Origin: Enhygromyxa salina
GTDB taxonomy: Bacteria > Myxococcota_A > Polyangia > Nannocystales > Nannocystaceae
Assembly: GCF_002994615.1 (NCBI RefSeq)
Contig: NZ_PVNK01000119.1
Coordinates: forward strand, 1 to 64,000
Length of the DNA: 64,000 nt
Direction of reading: 5' to 3'
In this document: one piece after another, positions 7,335 to 16,318 of the stretch
Numbering within the stretch: the first letter of the stretch is position 1
How the letters are laid out: every line of letters begins with the position of its first letter
Translations under genes and position numbers: made by a program
The notes under the pieces: model-generated
Database searches by the model: none
The model's input: the letters and a program-made list of their open reading frames with translations, nothing else
What the model was told of the DNA's origin: nothing

Positions 7335-8897
7335 ATGTCCGCCCTTACCCTGCTGACCCTCGCCACGCTCGCCGCCGAGATCCCCGTCAACCCCAGCGAC
7401 GACTTCAAGTCCATCGTCGCCAACGCGGCGCCCGGCGACGAGATCATCTTCTCGGCCGGCGACTACGAGACCGAGGGCTATTGGGGCGTCGAGCTCCAGG
7501 GCACCGCCGACGCGCCGATTGTGATCCGCGCGGCCGAGGGCGAGGTGGTGACCATCATCGGGGTCCCCAACCAAAACACGATCGACATCTCGGGCAGCTA
7601 CTACACCTTCGCAGGCTTCGAGATCATCGACGGGTCGCACGGCGTGCGGGTTGGGACCTCGAGCCACGCGACCTTCGAGGATCTGCACATTCACGGCACC
7701 GCTGACGTAGGGATATCGTGCAATCGACCGGACAACAGCTACGACAACCTGTTGATCCGCCGGACCCACATTCACAACACCAGCGGCACGGGCGAGTGCA
7801 TGTACCTCGGCTGCAACAACGGCGCGTGCACGGTGTCGAATTCGGTCATCGAGCTCAATTGGTGTCACGACACGACCAACTCGAGCCAGGGCGACGGGAT
7901 CGAGCTCAAGACCGGATCCTACGGCAACGTCATCCGCCACAACGTGATCCACGACGTCAAGTACCCGGGCATCACGATGTACGGGACCCAGGGCGAGGCG
8001 CCGAACCTCGTCGAGGGCAACCTGATCTGGAACGTGGTCGACAACGGCATCCAGACCGTCGGCGACGTCGAGGTCCGCAACAACGTGGTGTTCTCGGTCG
8101 GCGGCAACGGGATTCACGCCAAGCCCAGCCAGGACGAGGTCCCGAGCGGTTTGACGGTGGTCCACAACACCGTGGTCGGAGCCGGGGCGGCCTGCCTGCG
8201 CGGGAACGACTGGCCCGCGGGCAACGGCAACCTCGTGGCCGGCAACGCGCTGTATTGCCCGGGCGGGACCGCGGTCAAGCTGGTCAACACCCCCGACGCG
8301 ACGTGGATCGACAACGGCGTCAACGGGGTCCTCGACGGTCTCGGCGAGGGGACCTTCGATCTCGGTGACCCCGCGGCCGAGCTCGAGGATCCGGATGGGT
8401 ACAACGCGTACCCGCTGCCAGGCTCGGCGATGATCGACGCGGGCAGCGAGGCCTGGGCCGAGGTCGACTTCAACTGCGAGCCGCGCGACGGGCAGCCGGA
8501 TGTCGGTGCGTACGAGTTCATCTCGCCGGGGAACGGCGGGTGGATCCCGGTCGAGGGCTTCAAGGAGCTCGACTGCGCGGGCGGTGACGGAGACGGAGAC
8601 GGAGACGGCGACGGCGACGGCGACGGGGACGGGGACGGCGAGCCCGGTGACGGGGACGGGGATCCTGGCGACGGAGACGGCGACGCGGGCGATGGGGATG
8701 GCGACGGTGAGTCCGGGGACGGGACCGGCGGTGACGGTCTGGATGCGGGCGAGACCGGGGCCGCGGCCGACGAGGGCAGCGCGGGCGAGGGCTGCTCGTG
8801 CAGCTCGACTGGGGGCGGCGGCGGTCTCGGAGCGCTCGGGCTCGGGCTGCTGGTCCTCCTCGGCAGGCGCCGACGGGCTGCTAGCAGCCAGCGGTAG
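7335..8897 (+). CDS. Right-handed beta-helix repeat protein with MYXO-CTERM tail
   Basis: The 520-aa protein has a short hydrophobic start (MSALTLLTLATLAAE) that may be a signal peptide. Residues 20-400 carry recurring beta-helix rungs (NTIDISGSYYTFAGFEI, VEGNLIWNVVDNGIQTV, VRNNVVFSVGGNGI), as in pectate-lyase-like and NosD/DUF1565 folds. These often bind or cleave polysaccharide. A Gly-Asp linker (about 417-465) leads to GEGCSCSS, a hydrophobic helix and LLGRRRR, a MYXO-CTERM anchor. It is probably displayed at the cell surface. Catalytic residues cannot be assigned, so enzyme activity is open. Confidence 0.8.
   Translation: MSALTLLTLATLAAEIPVNPSDDFKSIVANAAPGDEIIFSAGDYETEGYWGVELQGTADAPIVIRAAEGEVVTIIGVPNQNTIDISGSYYTFAGFEIIDGSHGVRVGTSSHATFEDLHIHGTADVGISCNRPDNSYDNLLIRRTHIHNTSGTGECMYLGCNNGACTVSNSVIELNWCHDTTNSSQGDGIELKTGSYGNVIRHNVIHDVKYPGITMYGTQGEAPNLVEGNLIWNVVDNGIQTVGDVEVRNNVVFSVGGNGIHAKPSQDEVPSGLTVVHNTVVGAGAACLRGNDWPAGNGNLVAGNALYCPGGTAVKLVNTPDATWIDNGVNGVLDGLGEGTFDLGDPAAELEDPDGYNAYPLPGSAMIDAGSEAWAEVDFNCEPRDGQPDVGAYEFISPGNGGWIPVEGFKELDCAGGDGDGDGDGDGDGDGDGDGEPGDGDGDPGDGDGDAGDGDGDGESGDGTGGDGLDAGETGAAADEGSAGEGCSCSSTGGGGGLGALGLGLLVLLGRRRRAASSQR
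8583..8738 (+). repeat. GD-encoding hexanucleotide-like low-complexity tract
   Basis: A run of GGNGAY-type hexamers (ggagacggcgac and variants) encodes the Gly-Asp linker of the beta-helix protein. A similar tract lies in the GH13 gene at 16447-16620. Such tracts can change length by slippage while keeping frame. Confidence 0.7.
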
Positions 8898-9168
8898 GTT
8901 TGTAGACCCCGCGGCCGGCGGCTCGGACTCGTTGATGAGGCTGTGTCGTGGCCGCTGGGGTCCGCGCGTGGCCACAGGAGACCCTTTTTGCGCGCTGCTC
9001 TTTGCGGTGGGTAACCCCGAACCGGGTAACCCCACTTCGAAGCGCTGGGCGCCATCCGCCCTGTGCGCCAAGGTCCCGGCCTCGGTTGAATTCCAGCTGT
9101 CGAGGACGGGCGCGGCCAGAGTAAAAAGCGCTCGCGCCCGATCCTCGCTTGGGTAATCCTGGCTCGGC

Positions 9169-10419
9169 GTGGGCGACGGCGAGATCATCGAACCCCTGCT
9201 GCTGGTCTCCGGGGCGATCCTCGCGGCGACCTTGATCTCCAAGGTCGCTCGCCGCTTGCGCGTGCCGGGGGCGGTCGGCTTCTTGCTGGTCGGACTGGCC
9301 CTGCGCGCGCTCGACTCGCAGCTCGACTGGGTCTCGGACGACTCGGCGTCCCTGCTCGCGCTGCTCGGCGAGCTCGGAGTCGCGGCCTTGCTGTTTCGTG
9401 TCGGGCTCGAGAGCAAGCTCGACAAGCTGCTCGAGCAGCTGCCACGCGCGTCGCTCGTGTGGGCGGCCAATGTCAGCGTCTCGGGGGCCCTGGGCTTCGC
9501 CGCCGCGTGGTCGTGCGGGCTCGGGGCGCTGCCGAGCACCTTCGTGGCCGTGGCCTTCTCTGCGACCAGCATCGGGCTCTCGGTCGCGGTCTGGCAGGAG
9601 CTCGGCAAGCTCGACACCCCCCTGGGCGCGCTGCTGGTCGACGTGGCCGAGCTCGACGACCTCTCGGCGATCGTCCTGACCTCGATGCTGGTCCTGGCCG
9701 CGCCCGCGATCCATGCGGGCACCGTCGAGCCGGCCGCGCTCGCTGAGGCGATCGGCTGGATCGTGCTGCAGCTGGTCGGCTTCGGGGCCGCCTGCTACCT
9801 GTTTTCGCGCTACCTCGAGGAGCGCCTGACCCGGCTCTTCGCCCACGACGAGGGCGATCGCAGCGCGTCCGTGGTGCTCTTCTTGGTCGGGACCGGCCTG
9901 GCGGTCGCCGCGATCGCTGGCGCCCTCGGCCTGTCCGTGGCGATCGGGGCGCTGTTCGCTGGCTTGATGTTCTCGCGCGACCCCGAGGCGATCCGCGCCG
10001 AGCACAGCTTCGAGCCGATCCACGCCCTGTTTGTGCCCTTCTTCTTCCTCGACATTGGCTTTGGGGTCGATCTCGAGCACATCGGCAGCGCCCTGGGGCT
10101 GGGCGCCGTCTTGTTGGTGCCCGCGGTGCTCGGGAAGGTTGGGGGCGTGATGCTGCCCTTCGTCCCCCGCGAGGGCTGGCGCGTCGGCGTGTTGATGGGC
10201 GTGAGCATGGTTCCCCGGGCCGAGATCGCCCTGGTCGTCGCCCGCCTCGGCAACCGCCTCGGCGAGTGGGCGGTGTCCGATCGGCTCTACGGGGCGCTGG
10301 TGGTGGTCTGCGCGGCCACGGCGATCTTCGCTCCGGTCGTGTTGCAGCGGATGTTCCTCGCCTGGCCCGACGCGGCCCGGGCTGAGGCCGAGGCCGAGGC
10401 CGAGGCCGAGCGTGGCTGA
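9169..10419 (+). CDS. CPA2-family Na+(K+)/H+ antiporter, Kef/NapA type
   Basis: The 416-aa protein starts at a GTG and has about twelve hydrophobic segments. The core motifs of monovalent cation:proton antiporter-2 proteins are visible: FSATSIGLSVAVWQEL and LLVDVAELDDLSAIVL, where the adjacent acidic pair is the expected ion-binding site, and RAEIALVVARLG near the end. There is no C-terminal TrkA-N regulatory domain; the protein ends in an Ala-Glu repeat (AEAEAEAEAE). It would exchange Na+ or K+ for protons across the inner membrane. The ion specificity cannot be told. The gap before it (8898-9168) holds nothing recognisable. Confidence 0.85.
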   Translation: MGDGEIIEPLLLVSGAILAATLISKVARRLRVPGAVGFLLVGLALRALDSQLDWVSDDSASLLALLGELGVAALLFRVGLESKLDKLLEQLPRASLVWAANVSVSGALGFAAAWSCGLGALPSTFVAVAFSATSIGLSVAVWQELGKLDTPLGALLVDVAELDDLSAIVLTSMLVLAAPAIHAGTVEPAALAEAIGWIVLQLVGFGAACYLFSRYLEERLTRLFAHDEGDRSASVVLFLVGTGLAVAAIAGALGLSVAIGALFAGLMFSRDPEAIRAEHSFEPIHALFVPFFFLDIGFGVDLEHIGSALGLGAVLLVPAVLGKVGGVMLPFVPREGWRVGVLMGVSMVPRAEIALVVARLGNRLGEWAVSDRLYGALVVVCAATAIFAPVVLQRMFLAWPDAARAEAEAEAEAERG

Positions 10420-10442
10420 GGGGTAGCGAGCTCGAGCTGGGC

Positions 10443-10667
10443 TCACTCGTGCTCCTCGAGCCCCTCGTGGATGCCCTCGAGCCCCTCGAAGAGCTCGGGG
10501 AACACCTTGACGACCTGAACGAGCGCGTACACGAGGACTCCATGGTGGACGCCGATCCCCTCCTCGAAGGACGTAACGGTCTCCGCTCCCGAGGTCACCA
10601 ACAGCGCCAACCCGGCGAACAGGTTCATGTAGGGGCTGGTGGAGATCCGGTGGATCGCGGCGAGCAT
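10443..10667 (-). CDS. Small membrane protein of unknown function
   Basis: This 74-aa frame starts with an ATG and has a hydrophobic stretch (MNLFAGLALLVTSGAETV) and a second (GVLVYALVQVVKVF). The end is strongly acidic (LFEGLEGIHEGLEEHE). Two membrane passages are likely. It is convergent with the antiporter gene and ends 24 bp from it. I do not recognise the family; the amphipathic pattern supports a real gene rather than a shadow. Confidence 0.6.
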   Translation of the reverse strand: MLAAIHRISTSPYMNLFAGLALLVTSGAETVTSFEEGIGVHHGVLVYALVQVVKVFPELFEGLEGIHEGLEEHE

Positions 10668-10716
10668 ACTCGCCAGTATGCCGGACTTTGGCGCCCGGTC
10701 TGGCCATTCAGGCCAC

Positions 10717-12330
10717 TCAGGCCATGCCGGTCTCGGCCAGGGCCTCCATCACGATGTTGCGCCCGGTGATCGCCGAGACCGTCAGGTAGCCGGAGAACAG
10801 CGCGGCACCGATCCCGGCGGTGACGACGTCTTGCCCGGTCAGGTAGAGCTTGTCCACGGGCGAGCGCGGGCGCAGAAACTTGGCCTCGAAGCGGCCAGGA
10901 TCGTGGCTGAGGCCGTAGATCTCCCCGTGCTGGTAGGCGGTGAAGTGCTTGGTGCTCAGCGGGGTCGAGAGCTCGTGGTAGGCGACGGCCTCGCGGGTCT
11001 GAGGCTCGAAGCGATAGAGCTGGTCGAGCAGGCGCTCGGACAGCGCGGCCTTGCGGGCCTCGTAGTCCTCGCCGCGCTTCTTCCACGGCTGTTGCTCCCA
11101 CCTGGCGAAGCGCTCCCACGGCGCGAGGGTGATGATCTCGATCGTGCTCTTGCCCGGGTGGCGGCGCTCGAAGTCGGGATCCTTGGCGGCCGGGAACGAG
11201 ATGTAGGTGACCGGGAGCGGCGCGGACTCGTCCTTGGTGAAGCGCTCGACGTTGAGGTCGTGGTCGTACTCGTCGGGGTAGATCCAGTAGTTGGCCTTGG
11301 GCAGCTCGAGCTCGGCGGCGGTCTTGTTCAGGCCGATGTAGAGGCTCAGGTGCGAGGCCGAGGGCTCGATGCGATCGAGCGCAGCGCTGAAGCCGACGCG
11401 CGCGCGGGCCTCGGCCGGGAGCAGCCGGCCGTAGGTGTTGAGCGCGCCCGCGTTGCTGATGACCAGGCCTGCGCGCAGGACTCGGCCGTCGTCGAGCTTG
11501 ACGCCGACGGCCTCGCCAGCTTCGACGACGATCTCGTCGACGGGCGCGTTGGTCAGCAACATGCCGCCGCCAGCTTCGATCTTGGGCGCGATCGTCTCGG
11601 CGAAGCGGGCCGAGCCGCCGATCGGATAGTTGCCCCCAAAGAAGTAGTGCTTGGCGACCGAGGCGTGCATCGCGAAGGCGCTGCGCTTGGGCGGGAGCCC
11701 GTAGTCGCCGTATTGCCCGGTCAGCACGCCGATCAGCTTGGTGTTGTCGGTGATGCCGCGCAGGACCTCCCAGGTCGTCTTGCGCGTGTGGGCCAGGTAG
11801 GCCCGACGCATGAAGGGCGCGGCCAGGAACCCGGTGACGCCCGAGAGGGCCTTCTCGGCGTAGAAGCTGCGCGCGGCCTTGGACGCGGCGAACACCGCGT
11901 CGACGTACTCGTCGATCGCCCGGCCGTCGGCGGCGTCGGGGAAGTGCTCGCGGAGGCCGGCCTTGAACTGCTTGACGCCGGTTCGAAACGGGTACTCGTG
12001 CTCGCCGAAGATGATCCGGTCGTAGACCTCGCCCATGCCCTCCCACTTCAGCTCGCTGTCGGTGATGTGGTTGAAGAGCTGGCCGAGCACGCTGCGCTCG
12101 CGGTGGACCTCGCCGACGTAGTGGACGCCGACGTCCCACTCGTAGCCCTTGCGCTTGAAGGTGTGGGTGAAGCCACCGATCACGTAGTGGCGCTCGAGCA
12201 CGAGCACGCGCTTGCCCATGTTGGCCAGGAGCGCGGCGCTCGCAAGGCCGCCGAGGCCCGAGCCGATCACGATCGCGTCCCAGGACTCGTCGACGTCGCT
12301 CTGTTTATAGGATCGTCCGACCTTGGTCAC
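10717..12330 (-). CDS. CrtI/RetSat-like FAD-dependent oxidoreductase
   Basis: The 537-aa protein has an N-terminal dinucleotide-binding motif (AIVIGSGLGGLASAALLA, about residues 19-36) followed by VLVLERHYVIGGFTHTF, typical of phytoene-desaturase/carotenoid-isomerase/retinol-saturase enzymes. The C-terminal FAD motif is LYLTGQDVVTAGIGAAL. These enzymes desaturate, isomerise or saturate polyene chains at the membrane. The closest look is to all-trans-retinol 13,14-reductase-like proteins, many of which have other substrates. No carotenoid genes are adjacent, so the substrate is unknown. Confidence 0.82.
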   Translation of the reverse strand: MTKVGRSYKQSDVDESWDAIVIGSGLGGLASAALLANMGKRVLVLERHYVIGGFTHTFKRKGYEWDVGVHYVGEVHRERSVLGQLFNHITDSELKWEGMGEVYDRIIFGEHEYPFRTGVKQFKAGLREHFPDAADGRAIDEYVDAVFAASKAARSFYAEKALSGVTGFLAAPFMRRAYLAHTRKTTWEVLRGITDNTKLIGVLTGQYGDYGLPPKRSAFAMHASVAKHYFFGGNYPIGGSARFAETIAPKIEAGGGMLLTNAPVDEIVVEAGEAVGVKLDDGRVLRAGLVISNAGALNTYGRLLPAEARARVGFSAALDRIEPSASHLSLYIGLNKTAAELELPKANYWIYPDEYDHDLNVERFTKDESAPLPVTYISFPAAKDPDFERRHPGKSTIEIITLAPWERFARWEQQPWKKRGEDYEARKAALSERLLDQLYRFEPQTREAVAYHELSTPLSTKHFTAYQHGEIYGLSHDPGRFEAKFLRPRSPVDKLYLTGQDVVTAGIGAALFSGYLTVSAITGRNIVMEALAETGMA

Positions 12331-12403
12331 GGGGCGCTATACCGCCGGGAGCCCCGCGCGGCCAGGGCTTGCGCGCGGCTGCCTGCTTGGCCGACCATGA
12401 GCC

Positions 12404-13261
12404 GTGCGCCGCTGGTCCGTCTTCACGCTCGCGCTCGCGGCCTGCAGCGCCGGGCAGGGCGAGGGTGGCGCGACCAGCGTGACCCTGGGCAACACGACGG
12501 CCACGACCAAGGCCGACACCACCGCTTCGGGCTCGGACTCGGGCTCGGACTCGGGCAGCGGCGAGACCGTCGGGCCCAAGCTCGACATGCCGGGCGACGA
12601 GACCGAGGGCACGACCGGGGAGCCGGGCGGCGAGTGTGGCGACATCGTCGCGACGATCCGCGACTTTCGTCAGGACCACCCGGACTTCCAGGCCTTCAGC
12701 GCCGACGTGGCCACGCCCGGTCTGGTCGAGCCTGAGCTCGGGCCCGATCAAAAGCCGGTGTTCAGCGGGCTGGTCGTGGACCCGCCTCAGATGACGAGCG
12801 CTGATAATTTCAATCAGTGGTACAACGACGTTGATGGTGTGAATCAGCTCTTTACGGTCGAGCTCCCGCTGACGCCCGAGGGCGAGGAGCTGCGGGTGTT
12901 CGACGATCAGACCTTCTTCCCGATCGACGGGATGGGCTGGGGCGACGAGGGCCTGACCGACGGACGGGGCGCGCCGCACAATTTTTTGTTCACGACCGAG
13001 ATCCACACCACCTTCGTGTACGAGCCCGGCCAGAGCTTCACCTTCATCGGCGACGACGATCTGTGGCTCTTCGTCGACGGGCAGCTGGCGATCGATCTCG
13101 GCGGGCTCCACCCGGCGCAGGCGGGCACCGTCAACCTCGATGAGCTCGGGCTCAGGCCTGGCGCGATGGTGCCGATGGACATCTTCCACGCCGAGCGTCG
13201 CTCGACGGACTCGACCTTCCGGATCGAGACGACGATCGCCTGCTTCACGCCGGTCGAGTGA
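12404..13261 (+). CDS. Fibro-slime domain lipoprotein
   Basis: The protein is 285 aa from a GTG start, with a short lipoprotein signal (MRRWSVFTLALAACSAG, lipobox LAAC). A Ser/Thr/Gly-rich linker (about 20-75) precedes a fibro-slime domain: residues IVATIRDF, then GDDDLWLFVDGQLAIDLGG and HPAQAGTVNLDELGL, and the end MDIFHAERRSTDSTFRIET. The domain was named in Fibrobacter and Dictyostelium proteins and is related to the PA14 fold, which often binds carbohydrate. It is likely an outer-membrane or surface adhesin. Confidence 0.85.
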   Translation: MRRWSVFTLALAACSAGQGEGGATSVTLGNTTATTKADTTASGSDSGSDSGSGETVGPKLDMPGDETEGTTGEPGGECGDIVATIRDFRQDHPDFQAFSADVATPGLVEPELGPDQKPVFSGLVVDPPQMTSADNFNQWYNDVDGVNQLFTVELPLTPEGEELRVFDDQTFFPIDGMGWGDEGLTDGRGAPHNFLFTTEIHTTFVYEPGQSFTFIGDDDLWLFVDGQLAIDLGGLHPAQAGTVNLDELGLRPGAMVPMDIFHAERRSTDSTFRIETTIACFTPVE

Positions 13262-13301
13262 CGCCCTTGCGGCGTCGGCGTGGGCGCGTGATGCTGGGCG
13301 G

Positions 13302-14696
13302 GTGAAGGCGGTCGCCCTTTTCAGTCCCGAGTTCGCGGTCCTGCCCTCGCTGCGGACCTACGTCGGGGAGCTTGGCGTGCGCGCGGCCGATCTGCTCGCG
13401 GCGGCCAGCGAGCTCGAGGTCCCGCTCGTGGGTGTCGGGATCTTGCATGCGAGCGCGCCCGTGCTCACCGAGATCGGCGAGGACGGACACCGAGAGGTCG
13501 TCGAGCATCGCAACGATCCCGAGGCCTCGGGGCTCGAGCGGGTGACCGGGCCCGACGGCGCGCCGCTCTCAGTCACGATCACGCTCGGCGAGCGCGAGCT
13601 CGAGCTCGGCGCGTGGGAGCTCGGGGTCGGGCGGAGCCGGCTGATCTTGCTCGACACCAACTTCGACCACCAAGGCGAGGCCGAGCGCGAGCTCACCGGT
13701 CGCTTGCAGCCCTCGGGCACGCCCGCGCGAGCCGAGCAGGACGAGCTCCTGCGCCGGGGCGGCGAGGCCACGCTGGCGGCGATGGGGATCACGCCGAGCG
13801 CCGTCCACCTCGCGGATGACCCGGGGATCGGCGCGGGGGTTCACCTGCCCTCGTGGACCTCGGCCGACGTCGTCGAGGTCCTCGGGGTCGCGGCGGGGGA
13901 GGGCGCGCGGATCCGTGGGCGCGACTTCGCCGAGCGCGTCGAGCAGGTCAAGATCCGGGCGCTGTGGAATCTCCGCGCCCGGGCCCGCGAGGGGATGGTC
14001 GAGCGGCTCTACGCCCGGGGGCTGTCGGCGGCCGACTCCGACGCGCTGTGGATCGGCTGCGCCGGGCGCTTCGGCGTCGGCACCCGGGCGGACCTACTGT
14101 TCGGGGATCTGGCCCGGCTCGAGCGCCTCCTCGATGATCCCCTCAACCCCGTGCGTTTGGTCTTCACGGGCGACGCCGCGGCCGACGACGAGCGCGGGCA
14201 GGCGCAGCTGGCGAAGCTCGCGGAGCTGTCCCGCGACGCTCGCTTCGAGGGCCGGATCGTGTTCGCGCCCGACCCGGGGCTCGAGCTGTGGCACACCCTG
14301 GTCGAGGGCGTCGATCTGTGGCTCAGCACGCCGACTCGCGGGGCCAACGCGGGCGGGACCTTTGGCGTCCGGGCGGCGGCCAACGGGGCGCTCAACGTCT
14401 CGGTCGCGGATGGGTGGTGGGCGGCGGTCGCGGCCAAAGACCAGGCCGACGAGGGCAGCTGCGCGAGGGGCTGGACGATCGGGGGCCCGCGCGAGTTCGA
14501 CGAGCAGGCCGCCCAAGACAGCTTCGACGCGCGCATGCTCTTCGAGCTGCTCGAGCGCGAGATCGTGCCGATGTTCTATGACTGGAACAGCGAGGCGATC
14601 CCGCTGGCTTGGGTCGAGCGGGTTCGGGCCTCGATGCGCACGATCCCCGCCGAGTTCGACGCCGAGCGGGCGGTCCGGGCTGGCTTCAGTCTTTAG
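13302..14696 (+). CDS. Glucan-phosphorylase-like protein lacking the PLP lysine
   Basis: I start at GTG 13302 (MKAVALFSPEF), since the open frame upstream reads through the previous gene. The 464-aa product follows the short alpha-glucan phosphorylase family: FSPEFAVLPSLRTYVGELG at the start, IRALWNLRARAREGMV in the middle, and APDPGLELWHTLVEGVDLWL near the end. In active members the motif EASGTSGMK gives the lysine that binds pyridoxal phosphate. Here the equivalent is GANAGGTFGVRAAANG, with Arg for Lys and no Glu-Ala-Ser. It is also shorter than the usual 550-850 residues. It may be inactive, regulatory or a different transferase. It overlaps the CBS gene tail by 11 bp. Confidence 0.75.
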   Translation: MKAVALFSPEFAVLPSLRTYVGELGVRAADLLAAASELEVPLVGVGILHASAPVLTEIGEDGHREVVEHRNDPEASGLERVTGPDGAPLSVTITLGERELELGAWELGVGRSRLILLDTNFDHQGEAERELTGRLQPSGTPARAEQDELLRRGGEATLAAMGITPSAVHLADDPGIGAGVHLPSWTSADVVEVLGVAAGEGARIRGRDFAERVEQVKIRALWNLRARAREGMVERLYARGLSAADSDALWIGCAGRFGVGTRADLLFGDLARLERLLDDPLNPVRLVFTGDAAADDERGQAQLAKLAELSRDARFEGRIVFAPDPGLELWHTLVEGVDLWLSTPTRGANAGGTFGVRAAANGALNVSVADGWWAAVAAKDQADEGSCARGWTIGGPREFDEQAAQDSFDARMLFELLEREIVPMFYDWNSEAIPLAWVERVRASMRTIPAEFDAERAVRAGFSL

Positions 14697-15135
14697 CGGC
14701 GAAGGTCGCCCGGAGCAGCGCCTCTTTGGTCACGACCCCGTGCACGCGGCCGCGCTCGACGACCGGGAGGATCGTCAGGTGTTGCTCGACCATCATCGTC
14801 GCGAGCTCGGACATCGGCGTCGACGGCTCGACGACGACCGGCTCGTCGCTCATGATCTCCGAGACCTGGGTGCCCGAGATCTTGTCGAGCTCGTCGCGGA
14901 GCTTTGCGGGGGACTCGAGCGGGATTGCGAAGTCCATGAAGCTGAGGATCGCGGGGAGGTGGACGCGCTTTTCCTGAAACACCAGGTCCATGGTCGTGAC
15001 CACGCCGACGAGCTCGCCGTCATGGATCACGCAGGCGCCGTCGCGGTGCTCACGCAACAGCAGCCCCACGAGCTCGCGGACCGACAGCTCGGGGGTCACG
15101 CTCAGGGCCTCGACCATGATGTCTCGGGCTTGCAT
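14686..15135 (-). CDS. CBS-domain pair protein
   Basis: Starting at MQARDIMVEALSVTPELSV, the 149-aa protein is two CBS motifs and little else. The first includes VRELVGLLLREHRDGACVI then ELVGVVTTMDL, the second MSELATMMVEQHLTILPVV then GRVHGVVTKEALL. CBS pairs bind adenosine nucleotides and act as energy or ionic sensors. A longer start at 15165 exists but adds a non-conserved stretch. It is convergent with the phosphorylase-like gene and follows the CDF transporter on the same strand, so it might be co-transcribed with it. Confidence 0.88.
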   Translation of the reverse strand: MQARDIMVEALSVTPELSVRELVGLLLREHRDGACVIHDGELVGVVTTMDLVFQEKRVHLPAILSFMDFAIPLESPAKLRDELDKISGTQVSEIMSDEPVVVEPSTPMSELATMMVEQHLTILPVVERGRVHGVVTKEALLRATFAAKD

Positions 15136-15166
15136 GACCCGAGCATGGCGACGGGCGCCGTCCAAC

Positions 15167-16069
15167 TCAATGGTCTGCTGCCGGCAAATCCTGGGCGGGC
15201 TCGGACACGGGGTTGACGTGGACCGAGACCTCGTGGACGCGGGCGGAGGCCTCGGTCACGGCGCGCTCGACCTCGTGGGCGATCGCGTGGCCCTCGTGGA
15301 CCTCGATCGTGCCGTCGACGCTGATCTCGAGGTCGGCCCGGAGGTGGGTGCCGAGGGGGTGGACGCGGACGTCGTCGACGCTGCGGACCCCCGGGACGCG
15401 CGCGGCGATCCCGACGATCTCGGCCGCGAGCCCCGGGTCCGACACGCGATCCATGAGCACGTCGAGGCCCTCGCGGGCGCTGCGGAGGCCGTGCCACGCG
15501 ATGATCACGCCGATGATCACGGCCGCGGCCGGCTCGAGCCAGCGCAGGCCGAGGATCGCCGCGATGATCGCGATCATGACCAGCGCGCTGGTCAGCACGT
15601 CTGCGGCGTTGTCGCGGGAGATCGCGACGAGGATCGGGCTGTCGAGCTCCCGGCCGCGGCGCCCGGTGACGCGCGCGAGGCCGACCTTGATCGCCACGCT
15701 CACGAGCTCGACCGCGACCGCGGCGAGCCCGAGCGCGTCGGGGCCGACGGTGCTCTGACCGTGGAGCGCCGTCCACCCGAGCCCGATCCCTGCCGTCACG
15801 ACCACGAGCCCGACGCCCACGGTCGTCAGCGCCTCGATGTTGCCGTGGCCGTAGTGGTGATCGCTGTCGCGCGGCCGCGAGGCGAGGCGCCAGCCGACCC
15901 AGGCGCCGAGGTTCATGGCCACGTCGCTGAGGCCGTGGACCCCGTCGGCGAGCAAGGCCCGCGAGCCCGCGAGCGCGCCGACGCCGAGCTTGACCGCGGC
16001 GAGCCCGGCGTTGCTGAGGATCCCGAGCCAGTGGGTCCGGGCGATGATCTCCTGGCGCTCGGGTTGCAT
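15167..16069 (-). CDS. Cation diffusion facilitator metal exporter
   Basis: The ATG at 16069 gives a 300-aa protein with about six membrane segments. The metal-site pattern of CDF proteins is present: LLADGVHGLSDV in helix 2 and SRDNAADVLTSALV in helix 5, plus DSDHHYGHGNIEAL. The soluble C-terminal domain (VPGVRSVDDVRVHPLGTHLRADLEISVD) is the usual ferredoxin-like regulatory fold. It would export Zn2+, Fe2+ or a similar ion from the cytoplasm in exchange for protons. The long frame upstream of this ATG crosses the palindromic repeat and is not coding. Confidence 0.9.
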   Translation of the reverse strand: MQPERQEIIARTHWLGILSNAGLAAVKLGVGALAGSRALLADGVHGLSDVAMNLGAWVGWRLASRPRDSDHHYGHGNIEALTTVGVGLVVVTAGIGLGWTALHGQSTVGPDALGLAAVAVELVSVAIKVGLARVTGRRGRELDSPILVAISRDNAADVLTSALVMIAIIAAILGLRWLEPAAAVIIGVIIAWHGLRSAREGLDVLMDRVSDPGLAAEIVGIAARVPGVRSVDDVRVHPLGTHLRADLEISVDGTIEVHEGHAIAHEVERAVTEASARVHEVSVHVNPVSEPAQDLPAADH

Positions 16070-16083
16070 CGGAGAGCTCGAGT

Positions 16084-16249
16084 CTAGCAGCCCGGGGTGC
16101 AACGCCTCGCGCCGCCTCGCTTGGCCTCTTCGCCGAGGGCTTTGTCGCCAAGACCTGCAGTACGCCCGGTACGGCGGCGTTTTGGCTTCGCGCCCTCGGC
16201 GAAAATTCCGGCGCGAGGCGACACGATGCATTGCACCAAGGGCTGCTAG
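16084..16249. mobile_element. MITE-like palindromic element, about 166 bp
   Basis: The ends are inverted repeats. The left end is CTAGCAGCCCGGGGTGCAA and the right end, read on the other strand, is CTAGCAGCCCTTGGTGCAA. Inner inverted blocks also pair (CCTCGCGCCG with CGGCGCGAGG, and TTCGCCGAGGGC with GCCCTCGGCGAA). No coding frame is evident. Partial copies occur at 1400-1455 and 7306-7322. It could be a miniature transposable element or a structured repeat placed between genes. No clear target-site duplication was seen. Confidence 0.65.
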
Positions 16250-16318
16250 GTCATCGGGGGGGGCGGGACCGGTCGGCAGCATTTGCGCGCACGCGCGGGC
16301 CGGGGCTAGGATCGCCGC

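Noticed and set aside
6021-9722. 1233-aa minus-strand open frame
   Set aside because: It is antisense to the sulfite-oxidase-like and beta-helix genes, has an Arg/Ala/Pro-skewed composition and no domain; it is a high-GC shadow.
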